Shown: positions 8,793-18,708, numbered from the stretch's first letter. The stretch is 64,000 nt of DNA from Bacteroides fragilis NCTC 9343 (GCF_000025985.1 NC_003228.3:2294001-2358000), one strand, 5' to 3'. The notes: generated by a model not told the origin, from the sequence alone. Program-made: numbers and translations.

Positions 8793-9371
8793 ATGAATAA
8801 GAAAGTAATATGGTCTTTTTTAATTAGTGTCCTGTTAGGGCAGTGTAACCTTCTTTATGCTCAAAATATCGTTGCAAAGACCAACATATTGTATGACATG
8901 ACCTCTACTATCAACTTGGGAATGGAATTCGGATTAGGTCCCAAATGGACTTTGGATTTATCCGGGAATTATAATCCGTGGACATTCTCTGATAATCATA
9001 AAATAAAGCACTGGATGGTGCAACCTGAAGTCAGATACTGGACCTGCCAGAGATATAGAGGACATTTTATTGGTTTACATACACATTATGCTTTTTATAA
9101 TCTGAGCGGGACTCTTCCTTGGGGAATAAAAACAAATTTTATTAAGAATAATCGTTATCAGGGATGGCTTGCTGGAACCGGAGTTTCTTATGGGTATCAG
9201 TGGATTTTATCTAATCGGTGGAATCTGGAGGTGACGGTAGGCTTGGGATATGCTTATGCAAAATATGACAAGTATCCTTGTTACCGTTGTAGTGAGAAAA
9301 TAAATTCAGGTAATAAACATTTTGTCGGACCAACAAAGGTAGGACTGTCTTTGATTTATGTAATTAAGTAG
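8793..9371 (+). CDS. DUF3575 outer-membrane protein of fimbrial locus
   Basis: This 192-residue protein has a signal peptide (ending near LLYAQN, about residue 25) and a small beta-barrel matching the DUF3575 family. Recognisable parts are VAKTNILYDMTSTINLGMEF, WTLDLSGNYNPWTF, HWMVQPEVRYWTCQ and a glycine-rich end GTGVSYGYQWIL. DUF3575 proteins typically sit at the head of Bacteroides Mfa/Fim fimbrial operons, immediately before a DUF3868 protein, as here (8 bp gap). A role as outer-membrane partner or assembly factor for the fimbriae is inferred from context and is not demonstrated by the sequence. Confidence 0.85.
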   Translation: MNKKVIWSFLISVLLGQCNLLYAQNIVAKTNILYDMTSTINLGMEFGLGPKWTLDLSGNYNPWTFSDNHKIKHWMVQPEVRYWTCQRYRGHFIGLHTHYAFYNLSGTLPWGIKTNFIKNNRYQGWLAGTGVSYGYQWILSNRWNLEVTVGLGYAYAKYDKYPCYRCSEKINSGNKHFVGPTKVGLSLIYVIK

Positions 9372-9379
9372 AGTGTAAT

Positions 9380-10576
9380 ATGGAAAAATATATGAAAAGA
9401 TATTTTGTTTTAGGGCTTATCATATGGAGCTCTTTTGATATTGGAGCTATGGAAGCAGAGTACAATCGAATATCCGTACCTGATTGCCAAATGGAATTGG
9501 ATGGTGATTCGGTACGCTTAACTATGACAATAGATATTGAAAATGTCAAAGTAAGTACTAATCACTCAGTTGAATATACTCCGGTACTTATATCTTATGA
9601 GCATGGTGAAGATAGTGTTGCAAAGTTACCCAAAATACTTTTAAAAGGACGGATGGAATACAAAGCTTATCAAAGGTACGTTTCTTCGAAAGAGTATCGC
9701 AAGGTAGCTTTGAAAGAGCAAAAAGAACAATATTTTCTCGTATTGAAAGGTTATGGCCCGGAAAAACAAAGAACAGTACAATATTCAGCCGTTTTACCTG
9801 CTCAGGAATGGATGCGAAATGCAAGACTGGAGTTACGTGGAGATGATTGTGGTTGTGGAAAGGTATTGGCCTTGAAAAGAGGAGAATTGGTATTGGATAT
9901 CGTTGATAATACTTTGCCCTTAATAGCCGAGAATATCAGAGAAAATGATATTATTTCAGAGAGAGCTGCGATGACAGTTGCGCAGGAAATTTCCCAGAAG
10001 GAGAAATTTGTACAACCTTTCTCTAAATCGGATATTATCCGAGATAAGGAAAAACTTGCTAATGGAGAAGTGGCTAATAGTCTTTTGATTTATTTCCCTT
10101 GGAACAGTGCAAAAGTGGATAGCGGTTACATGAATAACAGAGAGGTTTGTGCTAAAATAATAGATATTATTAATAAGCTTAATGCTGCTGATGATTCGAA
10201 AGTTGTAAAAGTACTTATTGGAGGATTTGCTTCTATTGAGGGGAAATACGATTATAATAAGCAGCTAGCTGCTAACCGTATCCAGGGTCTTTGTGATTTT
10301 TTAAAAGAGAATACAGCTATCCAAGATGAACAGTTAGAACTTTATAATGGAGGAGAAAATTGGAGTGAATTGAGAACGATGATTTTGAAGTCTGATATAA
10401 GTTATAAAAGAGAGGTGTTGGATATCATCGATCATATAAGTATAAAAGATGGTAGAGAACGTAAACTGATGGATTTGAAAAGCGGTAAACCGTATCGCTA
10501 TATCAAAGAGCACTTTTTTCCTAAACTCCGTTATGCGGGATATATAAAAGTGTATTACGAACTAAATAAACAATAG
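9380..10576 (+). CDS. DUF3868 / OmpA-like protein of fimbrial locus
   Basis: This 398-residue exported protein has two parts. The N-terminal DUF3868 region (about residues 30-180) starts after the signal peptide with NRISVPDCQMELDGDSVRLT and contains the Cys pair CGCGK. The C-terminal region is OmpA-like (about 225-395): LIYFPWNSAKVDSGY, then KVLIGGFASIEGKYDYNKQL and AANRIQGLCDFL, the pattern of a peptidoglycan-binding OmpA module. DUF3575 plus DUF3868 is a recurring pair in front of Mfa-type fimbrilin genes. A cell-wall-anchoring scaffold for the fimbriae is plausible. An alternative start at 9392 (MKRYFVLGL) gives a cleaner signal peptide. Confidence 0.83.
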   Translation: MEKYMKRYFVLGLIIWSSFDIGAMEAEYNRISVPDCQMELDGDSVRLTMTIDIENVKVSTNHSVEYTPVLISYEHGEDSVAKLPKILLKGRMEYKAYQRYVSSKEYRKVALKEQKEQYFLVLKGYGPEKQRTVQYSAVLPAQEWMRNARLELRGDDCGCGKVLALKRGELVLDIVDNTLPLIAENIRENDIISERAAMTVAQEISQKEKFVQPFSKSDIIRDKEKLANGEVANSLLIYFPWNSAKVDSGYMNNREVCAKIIDIINKLNAADDSKVVKVLIGGFASIEGKYDYNKQLAANRIQGLCDFLKENTAIQDEQLELYNGGENWSELRTMILKSDISYKREVLDIIDHISIKDGRERKLMDLKSGKPYRYIKEHFFPKLRYAGYIKVYYELNKQ

Positions 10577-10596
10577 TAATTTTTAATTTTATTTTT

Positions 10597-11688
10597 ATGA
10601 TGAAAGTGAATTCTATGCTGGCAGTAGCATGTACTGCTCTGGTGATTACATCGTGTTCTAACGAGGAAATAGTTCCCGTTTCAATGTCTAAGAAGGTTTC
10701 TGTAGTACTTAATTTACCGGCTATGGCTCATACCAGGGCAATTGATAATATTGCTAATTCTGGAGATATGGTGACTATGAGTGGAACTGTAAAGTTGTAT
10801 GCGAAGACTGCTCAAGATGGTGGAGTTGTCAATACTTTGACACTTCAAGTTTCTGATTTTACAGGATTGGATACAGGAACAGGAAGTAAAACGGTTGAGA
10901 TTTCCGGTGCAGCTACTTATATCGAAGTAGAGGGTAATATTGATGGTTCTGCCACAAAGACTGATGATGTCAATTCTCGTCAGGGAGGTGTGACATCTGA
11001 TGCAGTACGTGTGGTTGGAGGTGCTGCAATTGTTACTGGGGGATCTACTTCTACCTGTTCTATAGAAGTAGCACCGGAGATGGCTCGTGTTGAAGTTAAA
11101 GGAGATTTAGGAAGTTCATTCACAAATCTGGCAGAACTTAAGGTTAAAGGAATCTATTTGAATAATGTAAAACAGAAAAGAGCAGATGCTGCTGTTGTAA
11201 AAACAACCAAAGCTTCGGCTCCTGATTGGACGACTGCGTATACTGCTGGTGGTACTAAATCAAATTTATACAATACATTTATCGGGACTCCTATTACTAA
11301 GTTTGATTCTGGCAAAGCTGATGGCTATAATTTTTTTCCACAGGATTTCCATATTGCCTCTTTATCTGCCGCTGCGACAACTAAAGAAGAGGCTGCTAAA
11401 TATCATCCTCATGTGATTATGGAAGTTGAATATAAAATGAATGGAGTTGGAGCTCTTTCGAAAACAGGTTGGTTGAACGTAGTAGCTTTAAAAGATAATA
11501 CTTCCTCATCATACATTGGAGAATTTGCTAATGGAAAAGTATACCAACTGGATTTAGCTGATATTAAAAAAATTATGGATGTTCCTGTACCTCCTGTTAC
11601 TGTTGATCCGGATCCGGATGCAGTTAATGTTGATGTAACAGTTACAGTGAAAGGTTGGGAACTTGTGTTTATCAAACCGGAAGTATAA
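10597..11688 (+). CDS. Major fimbrial subunit, Mfa1/FimA-like lipoprotein precursor
   Basis: This 363-residue fimbrilin of the type V pilus class starts with a lipoprotein signal (MLAVACTALVITSCSNEE, lipobox VITSC). Next comes a sequence with an Arg after AHT (MAHTRAIDN, about residue 50), where processing removes the N-terminal strand in this pilus class. The mature part is beta-sandwich-like and rich in Gly, Thr and Ala. The C-terminus carries paired strands ending VTVKGWELVFIKPEV, the expected donor-strand region. A hairpin attenuator directly follows. A second ATG three bases downstream is equally usable. Position in the operon and size fit the structural subunit. Confidence 0.85.
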   Translation: MMKVNSMLAVACTALVITSCSNEEIVPVSMSKKVSVVLNLPAMAHTRAIDNIANSGDMVTMSGTVKLYAKTAQDGGVVNTLTLQVSDFTGLDTGTGSKTVEISGAATYIEVEGNIDGSATKTDDVNSRQGGVTSDAVRVVGGAAIVTGGSTSTCSIEVAPEMARVEVKGDLGSSFTNLAELKVKGIYLNNVKQKRADAAVVKTTKASAPDWTTAYTAGGTKSNLYNTFIGTPITKFDSGKADGYNFFPQDFHIASLSAAATTKEEAAKYHPHVIMEVEYKMNGVGALSKTGWLNVVALKDNTSSSYIGEFANGKVYQLDLADIKKIMDVPVPPVTVDPDPDAVNVDVTVTVKGWELVFIKPEV

Positions 11689-11702
11689 ACCATTTCTAAA
11701 TT

Positions 11703-11728
11703 GAAGGGGTATCTTAAAATGCCCCTTC
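11703..11728 (+). terminator. Intra-operon hairpin attenuator after major fimbrial subunit
   Basis: A 10-bp stem (GAAGGGGTAT pairing with ATGCCCCTTC, one G-U pair) with a 6-nt loop lies 15 bp after the fimbrilin stop and is followed by TTCT. The next gene starts 33 bp later on the same strand. It is well placed to keep most transcripts confined to the upstream genes, so the structural subunit is made in excess over minor subunits. The short T-tract suggests partial, not complete, termination. Confidence 0.65.
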
Positions 11729-11761
11729 TTCTAAAATTAATTCATCAAGATATTAGTAGCG

Positions 11762-12718
11762 ATGGAAGATAAGAAAATAAAGTTTCAGATTATCTGTTTT
11801 CTCTTTTTCTTTTTATTATCAGGGTGTATTTCGGAGAATACCGATGATTGTTCACAGGGAACTTTCTTGAAGTTCAGATATGTGTTGAATCCTGCCAACG
11901 AAGATTTATTTTCTTCTTCTGTGGATGTTGTAACAGTATATGTTTTCGATTCCGAAAAGAAATTTGTTACGATGAAAGTTGATTCCGGATATAATCTTTC
12001 GGGCGGAAATATTATGAAACTTAATCTGCCTGATGGCAGATATGATATTGTAGCTATCGGTGGGGATTTGGCTGATTATCATATCGGAACATTCGATAGT
12101 ACGGCTGAAGAGTTCTTTAAATCCGGACTTGAGCCTTTCATAACATCCTTAAATGATTTTCGGCTGAAAGTTGTATCTGTCAGGCAAGGCACTTTGTTTC
12201 CGGACTCTTTAAAAGACTTGTTTGTGGGAATGGTAGAAAATGTAGAGGTGAGGTCGGGAAAAGAGTTTAATTACATGATTGATTTTACAAAGAATACAAA
12301 TCGTGTGGAACTTCGTGTATTGGGCTTGGAGCATATGGAGTATACTCCTGTTCTCTCAGCGGATAACGGAAGGTATAATTACAGAAATGCCATACCCAAT
12401 GATGCTTTGGAAAGAATATATGTTCCGTTGTCTTCTAATACTAGAAGTGAGGGGAAAATATTTACATATAATATATTGCGTTTAATGGAGGACCGCTGGG
12501 TTTCTTTACATTTTTTGGATAACCGTGGAAATAATATTATACCAGAATTCGAAGGGTTGAATATTATTGAGGAGATAATGAAATCTCCTAAATATAATCA
12601 ACAGATGGATCTTGATAGAGAAGATTATTATGAAATTGAACTCAAGTTTGATGGGTTGACTTTGGTCTCGATGAAGATTAATGGTTGGGAAATTATTTCT
12701 ATCAATCCGGAGGTCTAA
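11762..12718 (+). CDS. FimB/Mfa2-family fimbrial subunit lipoprotein
   Basis: This 318-residue lipoprotein (FLLSGCISENTDDCS, acylated Cys at about residue 21) has the family's opening pattern: a D-D-C motif, then FLKFRYVLNPANED and VVTVYVFDSEKKFV. A beta-rich body with LNLPDGRYDIVAIGGDLADY follows. FimB/Mfa2 proteins anchor or terminate type V fimbriae at the outer membrane. The C-terminus MKINGWEIISINPEV closely resembles the end of the fimbrilin upstream (KGWELVFIKPEV), suggesting the two share a polymerisation or pairing strand. It sits just after the attenuator, so it is probably expressed at a lower level than the major subunit. Confidence 0.8.
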   Translation: MEDKKIKFQIICFLFFFLLSGCISENTDDCSQGTFLKFRYVLNPANEDLFSSSVDVVTVYVFDSEKKFVTMKVDSGYNLSGGNIMKLNLPDGRYDIVAIGGDLADYHIGTFDSTAEEFFKSGLEPFITSLNDFRLKVVSVRQGTLFPDSLKDLFVGMVENVEVRSGKEFNYMIDFTKNTNRVELRVLGLEHMEYTPVLSADNGRYNYRNAIPNDALERIYVPLSSNTRSEGKIFTYNILRLMEDRWVSLHFLDNRGNNIIPEFEGLNIIEEIMKSPKYNQQMDLDREDYYEIELKFDGLTLVSMKINGWEIISINPEV

Positions 12719-12746
12719 TCATTATAAAATAGTTTGTAAAGAGAGT

Positions 12747-14984
12747 ATGAGAAAAGCTATAAAAAGAATTCTCCCATTATTATTTCTGTTGCAACTAATA
12801 TATAGTTGTATTGCGGATAAAGATGAGTTTATGGATCAGATTCAGAATAGTAATCCTGTTCAAATAGAGCTTTCCACACGTTCTTTTGTAGAGGGTGGAG
12901 TTACTATTTCTAAATTCCGTTTTATTGCAGTGTCTGCTTTAGGTAAGGTTGTCATAAATCAGATGATCGATAACCCGGTAGATAGGAATTTTACTTTTTC
13001 CATTATTCCTGGTAATTATACTTTGTATGCTGTTGCCAATGAAACAGTAGAGATGACACAACAATTGAATGATGCTTCTACAAAAGACGAAGTTAACCGA
13101 GTTCAAATACCCAGTATTTACGGGAAATCGGAGAGAGGGTTACCATTAGCCTGGATCAGAGAGGGAGTAATAGTAAAGGTAAGAGAAGACAATAGTTCAT
13201 ATGGAACTGTATCTTTTGATAATGGTGTATTATGGAAAAATGTGATTGATGTCGAGTTGGAGCGTCTTGCTGCTAAACTTCAATTGAAGTTGAGAAGAAG
13301 TAATGCGAAAAACAGAATTCTTTTGAAAGCGGCTACCTTTTATTCTTATCCGTCTTTTTCTTATTTATATCCATTGAATTACGACGGACTAATTTTAGGA
13401 TACGACCAAATGATAAATAGGGATATAGAGATATTATCTGTTGATGATGGTACGGAGAATTACACTGTCATACGCTCCAATTATTTGATAGGAGAATTAC
13501 TGGGGAGAGGAATACCTTGTTATATTAAGGTGACTTTTCTTCGTGATGGCGTACCGGAAACTCATAAATTATCAATCGGTCAATCTCAAAGGAATAAATA
13601 TTATCAATTAATGGGCACTATCACTACGAGTGGGGTCGTGATTGATAATATTGTTGCTTTGCCTTGGGGAAATGCTACTGACAACATTGATGTTTCCGGC
13701 GTTGAGATTCAATTTTCTAAGGTAGAAGTTCCTTATTCTTATGAAACAGAGAGTAATGTTCATTTTGTAACAAAAAATATTGCGGAAGAAAACATTCGTT
13801 TATCAGATGGTTTGTATTCATCGGATGGTACAGTGGTAAATGTGAGTTCTAAGTTTGATATGCGTAAGACAAAACTGACATATTCTTATGATAAGACAAC
13901 CGGAAGGGGAAATGGGATTCTGACAATAAAACGTAAAACAGCAGCCGTGACTTCGGATACTTTACTGATTTATGCAGCCGGACTTCGCAGAACGATTATA
14001 GTGAATGGGCTTGGAATAGCAGGTTCCAATGTTTATTGGGATGAATTAAAACAGCAATTGACATTTGATAATGTACCTCAGAAAGGGGAAAAAGCACCTC
14101 ATGAACATTATCAAGGTGTATATTTCAAGTATGGTGGAATAGTTGCCCGTTCGGGAGGAAGTAATAACCAATTATCAGAGATTATCTGGAACGCTTCAGG
14201 TGCCAGATATACAGTAAGCAGTGATATTCCATATCTTACTGATATGGATTATCCGGAGTCTATGTCAAATATGCCTTTCTCTCCTAATAATGATATAGGG
14301 GATATCTGTATATTTTTATCAAGAAGGGGTATTGCACCCGGATCAGAGAAAGGAATGAAATGGAGAACGCCTACCAAGGAAGATTGGCGGGCTATTATTT
14401 CTGCTGATGTAAAGAAAACAGAAGGAATTTGGACCGATATCGGTGAAAACTCAGATTGGAGTGGAAATACTTCCTTGGAACAAGGTATCAGAATTGACAA
14501 TCGATATTTTTTCCCCGCCAGTGGCTCTGCAAGTGTGAGCGGTGGATATTTTCAGAAAGGTTGTTATATCCGATATATGTGTAGTTCCCCTAAAAGCGGA
14601 GAACGGATATATACGTTTCAGCAAGAGCAGAATGATATTCCATTCATTCATGCTGGAGTGCTTAGAGATGCGAATTTGATGCCTGTTCGTTGTGTGGTAG
14701 ATGACAGTCCTGAATCGATCAAGCCTTTATATATGTTGACTTATAATATAGATGAAGCACATGCCCGTACAACTGTGAGTTCAGGAAATATATTTATCAA
14801 AAAACAATATGTCGATGCTGGCAACAGCATAACACTTTCTGATCAGGTTTTAACTTCTTCAGACGGTAGACTCCATACCGGTTGGGTTGTGGATGGAAAA
14901 GAGTATATGTTAGGGGCTGTTATTTCTAATGTGAATAAAGATCTGGTTGTCAGGCCTAAATGGGCTCCCCGTAGTATAAATTGA
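12747..14984 (+). CDS. Large fimbrial tip-like lipoprotein (DUF4906-type)
   Basis: The start at 12747 (MRKAIKRILPLLFLLQLIYS) gives 745 residues with a lipobox ending IYSC. An earlier in-frame start would lack a signal peptide. The N-terminal third resembles Mfa2-like beta sandwiches (FTFSIIPGNYTLYAVANETV, DVELERLAAKLQLKLR). The middle holds a segment starting GSNVYWDELKQQLTFDNVPQ, then KAPHEHYQGVYFKYG, and a later RCVVDDSPESIKP. The end is an InlB/Listeria-type B-repeat-like module with LHTGWVVDGKEYMLG. The same middle and repeat modules occur in the next gene, so the two are paralogues. A tip or adhesin role is inferred from position after the FimB-like gene. Confidence 0.7.
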   Translation: MRKAIKRILPLLFLLQLIYSCIADKDEFMDQIQNSNPVQIELSTRSFVEGGVTISKFRFIAVSALGKVVINQMIDNPVDRNFTFSIIPGNYTLYAVANETVEMTQQLNDASTKDEVNRVQIPSIYGKSERGLPLAWIREGVIVKVREDNSSYGTVSFDNGVLWKNVIDVELERLAAKLQLKLRRSNAKNRILLKAATFYSYPSFSYLYPLNYDGLILGYDQMINRDIEILSVDDGTENYTVIRSNYLIGELLGRGIPCYIKVTFLRDGVPETHKLSIGQSQRNKYYQLMGTITTSGVVIDNIVALPWGNATDNIDVSGVEIQFSKVEVPYSYETESNVHFVTKNIAEENIRLSDGLYSSDGTVVNVSSKFDMRKTKLTYSYDKTTGRGNGILTIKRKTAAVTSDTLLIYAAGLRRTIIVNGLGIAGSNVYWDELKQQLTFDNVPQKGEKAPHEHYQGVYFKYGGIVARSGGSNNQLSEIIWNASGARYTVSSDIPYLTDMDYPESMSNMPFSPNNDIGDICIFLSRRGIAPGSEKGMKWRTPTKEDWRAIISADVKKTEGIWTDIGENSDWSGNTSLEQGIRIDNRYFFPASGSASVSGGYFQKGCYIRYMCSSPKSGERIYTFQQEQNDIPFIHAGVLRDANLMPVRCVVDDSPESIKPLYMLTYNIDEAHARTTVSSGNIFIKKQYVDAGNSITLSDQVLTSSDGRLHTGWVVDGKEYMLGAVISNVNKDLVVRPKWAPRSIN

Positions 14985-15000
14985 ATTACGTCCTTGTTTT

Positions 15001-18000
15001 ATGTATAAAAAGAAATCTATGAACTATATAAGTATACTGTTCGTTCTGTTTATGTTTTTATATGCATGTACGGACGAAAATATTATTAATGATGCTTCAG
15101 GACGTATACCTGAAGCACCTGAAGGGAAAGCTAATATTGCTGTAAAGTTTCAATCGGGTTCTTTCAATAAACCGGTTACCAAAGCAACAATTCACAATGA
15201 TGGTGATTTTGATAATCCATGGGTATTATCATTTAAACTGCCGGCCGGAGGAGCAACAACTTCGGATGCTGTTTTTGTGGAGGCTGTACCGACTAAACAA
15301 ATAGCCGGTCAGATGATTGTGCAGCTATCAGTAAGTAATGAACCGCATGTGTTGTATTTTGTTGCGAATGCGGATGCAATGATTATGAGTAAAAAGGAGT
15401 CTTTCAGTGGGAAAACATATGATGAGATAGCCGGTCTGCTGACATTTGGTGATCCGGTTTCATCGGGAGGTGCAGGATTGACTCCACTTTCCAATCCGCA
15501 GGGAAGAATTCCTTTTGTTAATGAGAAGATTCCAATGACTTCAATGATTCGGGTCGATAAAATAGAGAAAAATATGTCATTGGAACAAGTGGTGAATTTG
15601 AGCAGAATAGTTTCTAAACTATACATTGATGCGACAAAAGCGAATCAGAAAAATAGTTTTATATTGACAGGATTCACAGTTGTCGATGTCCCGTCAGTGG
15701 GATATTTTGATAATATGCTTCCAATTGATAGGGTGACGCCTCAGGAGGTTGTTGATTATGGGACGAAAGATGATACTGCTACTCGTCTTTCAGGACTGAT
15801 AATTAGTGATATTGTGGGAAATACTACTAAGTCGGATGTTTCTGACCGTCCGGTTTATGTATATCCATTCTTGACCGGAGATAATAGAGGTGGAGAGTAT
15901 GGGATCATTTTGTCAGGACATTTTGGTAATAATATTGATAGATATTTTTACGTGAAGCTTGGTGGTCCTAAAAGTAGTGCACAATTAAATAAGCCCAATG
16001 TCAGCTATAAAATCAATGTAGAGTCAGTGGAGAATAGGGGATATGCTACTATTGAGGAGGCTTTAGTGAATTATCAACCGGGTACAGGGGTTGTATGCCG
16101 GGTTACTTTGCTGGATGATTTTCATGAATTAGTGGCTAACGGCCAATATTATTTAGGCCTGTCGAATTCAGAGTTTTGTTTTTATGCGGACGGAGAACAA
16201 AATGATATTATAGTGACTACAGTCACTACGAATGCTTATGATAGAGGGAATGTGGCACCTTCGTCGTCCATCGAATTGCTTAACGCAAGAGGGATGGAAC
16301 TGGTAGCCGGACAAACAATAAACTCTAACTCAACAGATATTAAGGTTAACTTTACTAATTCTGTTTCGGCTGAAGGAACTGTTAGAGTTACAATTGGTAA
16401 TTTGGTGAAAGATATATCTGTGACTAAACAGAATGTTTTTCTTTCCAACTATGAATCCGGTAATAATGGAGTACTAATTGGAGAACATATTGTTAGTGCA
16501 TATATTCAGTCTGATACCCAATCCGGCAATGGAAACGTAGGTTTAGCTACCATGGTCAATTCTTTGGATAGACGAACTGAGATAGAGACATCTTTAGAAG
16601 GAGGTACTGATTTATATTTGTTTTATCGAAGACGCATTGGAAATCAGGATCTAAAAATCTGTGCGTATAATAGTGTGGGGAATACCCGTTTGATCGAATT
16701 AAAAACATCGTTACCTCAATTTGCCGGGTCGAATATTTATTGGGACGGAACAAAACTGACTTTTGATGATACCCCGAGTGAGGGGCAGAGAGCACCTCAT
16801 GAACGTTATCAGGGGCTTTATTTTAGATATGGATCTTTATTTGCATTAGGAGGAGATGCCTCCACTCCGGAGGTTACTTTTAATCCGACTAGTGAAGTAT
16901 ATGATATTAGAAATATCCCTTATGCTATTAATGAAATAGTCCCGCCATTGAATCAAAGCAATAGAGAGGATAATTTATCCGGATTGAATATTGATGACTA
17001 TTCGAAAGGAATTGGAGATATTTGTAGATATATGACTGCAAGAGGATGGGCACCTCTTGGAAAGAAGTGGAAGACCCCATCGGGATATGAATTGAAAACT
17101 TTAGAGAACAATCACGATTTACTTACAACGATAGGTCCCTATGGAGAGGATAATTCCAAGTCTCATCAATGGGGACAATACGAAGTACCGGCAGGTACAA
17201 CTTTATTAAATATTTATTTTCCTGTATCCGGTTTGAGAGATAATAGTAACGGTAGATTGACTAATTTATCTTTTGGGGCATATTATAATTCCTCTTCTGC
17301 AACGGCAACTAATGCCTGTGTAGCTATAGTAGGGGGGAGAGGAGATTTTCTTATTTCCCCTAATTCGGGTAGATATTGGTTTAGGACTGTTCGGTGTGTT
17401 GTCGATGATTCTCCAGAACCTGTAACTCCGATATATACGCTTTCATATGATGTGAATAAGCAGGAAGGAAGGGATATTATTATTCCGAAAGGAACTAAAT
17501 TATTAAGACAGCATGTGGAGCAGAATGGTTCTGTTCAACTTTCTGGTACCAGATTGGAAGCTTCTGGACGGGTTCATGTGGGCTGGAGCATTAATGGTAA
17601 AGAGTATGCTTTAGGAGGATTGGTCAATAACATAACTTCAGATTTGGTGGCTAAGGCTATTTGGGTAAAGGGATATTGGGTAGGCAATTCAATCTGGGCG
17701 TCTGGAAATTTATGCTCTGGTAAATTTGCCACTACACAGGAGTACATAAGTAAAGTTTGGAATGGAGGAGACTATTATAATTGGAATTGTAAGGATCCTT
17801 TGGATATTGATAAGGAAGAAATTTATACCGGATGGAATCCTTTAAATGATCCATGTCCGATTGGTTGGAAAACACCATCAAAAGCGGATTTTGATAATTT
17901 GGTTAGTGCCGGATATGTATATGGATTAAAGAATGGTGTAGCAGGCTATTGGTTTGGAACTGTGACATTGCCTACCGCAGAAAAACAAGATGATTACTTA

Positions 18001-18216
18001 TTTATGCCATCTAAAGGTGGATACAGAGATCTGAACTCAACAGGTCTTGCTCAAGTAGAATCTTACACAACATATTGGAGTACGATAAAAGAAGATGCAG
18101 GAGGAACTAATCCTTACTTGTTGGAACTAAAGACTGACAATTCTGGTATACGTGTTCGTACTACACATTCTACACGTTATGGAGTACATGTCCGTTGTAT
18201 CAAGGATATAGATTAG
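15001..18216 (+). CDS. Very large fimbrial tip-like lipoprotein with C-terminal Fib_succ_major-like domain
   Basis: This 1071-residue lipoprotein (lipobox around FLYACTDEN) is the last gene of the fimbrial locus. The N-terminal 600 residues are beta-rich with Mfa-like features (KVNFTNSVSAEGTVRVTIG). At about 578-620 it repeats the module of its upstream neighbour: GSNIYWDGTKLTFDDTPSEG and RAPHERYQGLYFRYG. It then has RCVVDDSPEPVTP and a B-repeat-like module (RVHVGWSINGKEYALGG). Unlike the neighbour, it continues about 190 residues with WNPLNDPCPIGWKTPSKADF and YGVHVRCIKDID, the pattern of the Fibrobacter-succinogenes-major paralogous domain seen in surface lectin-like proteins. A strong terminator follows. 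Confidence 0.72.
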   Translation: MYKKKSMNYISILFVLFMFLYACTDENIINDASGRIPEAPEGKANIAVKFQSGSFNKPVTKATIHNDGDFDNPWVLSFKLPAGGATTSDAVFVEAVPTKQIAGQMIVQLSVSNEPHVLYFVANADAMIMSKKESFSGKTYDEIAGLLTFGDPVSSGGAGLTPLSNPQGRIPFVNEKIPMTSMIRVDKIEKNMSLEQVVNLSRIVSKLYIDATKANQKNSFILTGFTVVDVPSVGYFDNMLPIDRVTPQEVVDYGTKDDTATRLSGLIISDIVGNTTKSDVSDRPVYVYPFLTGDNRGGEYGIILSGHFGNNIDRYFYVKLGGPKSSAQLNKPNVSYKINVESVENRGYATIEEALVNYQPGTGVVCRVTLLDDFHELVANGQYYLGLSNSEFCFYADGEQNDIIVTTVTTNAYDRGNVAPSSSIELLNARGMELVAGQTINSNSTDIKVNFTNSVSAEGTVRVTIGNLVKDISVTKQNVFLSNYESGNNGVLIGEHIVSAYIQSDTQSGNGNVGLATMVNSLDRRTEIETSLEGGTDLYLFYRRRIGNQDLKICAYNSVGNTRLIELKTSLPQFAGSNIYWDGTKLTFDDTPSEGQRAPHERYQGLYFRYGSLFALGGDASTPEVTFNPTSEVYDIRNIPYAINEIVPPLNQSNREDNLSGLNIDDYSKGIGDICRYMTARGWAPLGKKWKTPSGYELKTLENNHDLLTTIGPYGEDNSKSHQWGQYEVPAGTTLLNIYFPVSGLRDNSNGRLTNLSFGAYYNSSSATATNACVAIVGGRGDFLISPNSGRYWFRTVRCVVDDSPEPVTPIYTLSYDVNKQEGRDIIIPKGTKLLRQHVEQNGSVQLSGTRLEASGRVHVGWSINGKEYALGGLVNNITSDLVAKAIWVKGYWVGNSIWASGNLCSGKFATTQEYISKVWNGGDYYNWNCKDPLDIDKEEIYTGWNPLNDPCPIGWKTPSKADFDNLVSAGYVYGLKNGVAGYWFGTVTLPTAEKQDDYLFMPSKGGYRDLNSTGLAQVESYTTYWSTIKEDAGGTNPYLLELKTDNSGIRVRTTHSTRYGVHVRCIKDID

Positions 18217-18288
18217 TACCGGATACTAAACTTTACTATGTTGACTATGGTCTGTGAAGATAGTAGTAATATTTCGTTTCTTTCATGG

Positions 18289-18316
18289 GGCTATCCAAAA
18301 AGTCGGATAGCCTTTT
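18289..18316 (+). terminator. Rho-independent terminator of fimbrial operon
   Basis: GGCTATCC at 18289-18296 pairs perfectly with GGATAGCC at 18305-18312 across an 8-nt A-rich loop and is followed by TTTT. It lies about 70 bp after the last fimbrial gene and no gene follows for 450 bp, so it ends the operon. Confidence 0.85.
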
Positions 18317-18708
18317 ACTGCTACTTACTGTTTAACAGTAAAAAATGTGAAATCACCCTTGTTCCTTAATTAGGAAAAGTAATAATCTCAAGTTTATTGG
18401 ATGATATTTCATTGAATACTTACGGATTGTAAGTTAAACAAGTAAGGATTTGGCTTTTGGGACAGCCCCTTTTTATTAAAGGGACTGATTGGTTTTATTC
18501 TTTAGAAGAATATTGTATCAATAAAAAGAAGAAAGTTTAATCCTACCGATAAAATTTGTATAACAGAAATTGGAAAAGGAGTCTCAATAATTCCCATCTG
18601 TGAAGATAGGGATTATTATTTGTTTTGTTTGTGTGTAGTACCTTCTATATCTGGTGTGATAAGAAGAGTACTTTTTTCGAAACTCCTTTATATCTTTTTA
18701 TATCGTAA
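18317..18708. other. Intergenic region, no gene seen
   Basis: About 390 bp between the fimbrial terminator and the next promoter. I see no coding frame with a plausible product, no tRNA and no clear repeat. A short frame entering from 18620 runs into the next gene's signal-peptide region in a different frame and is not supported. Confidence 0.4.
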
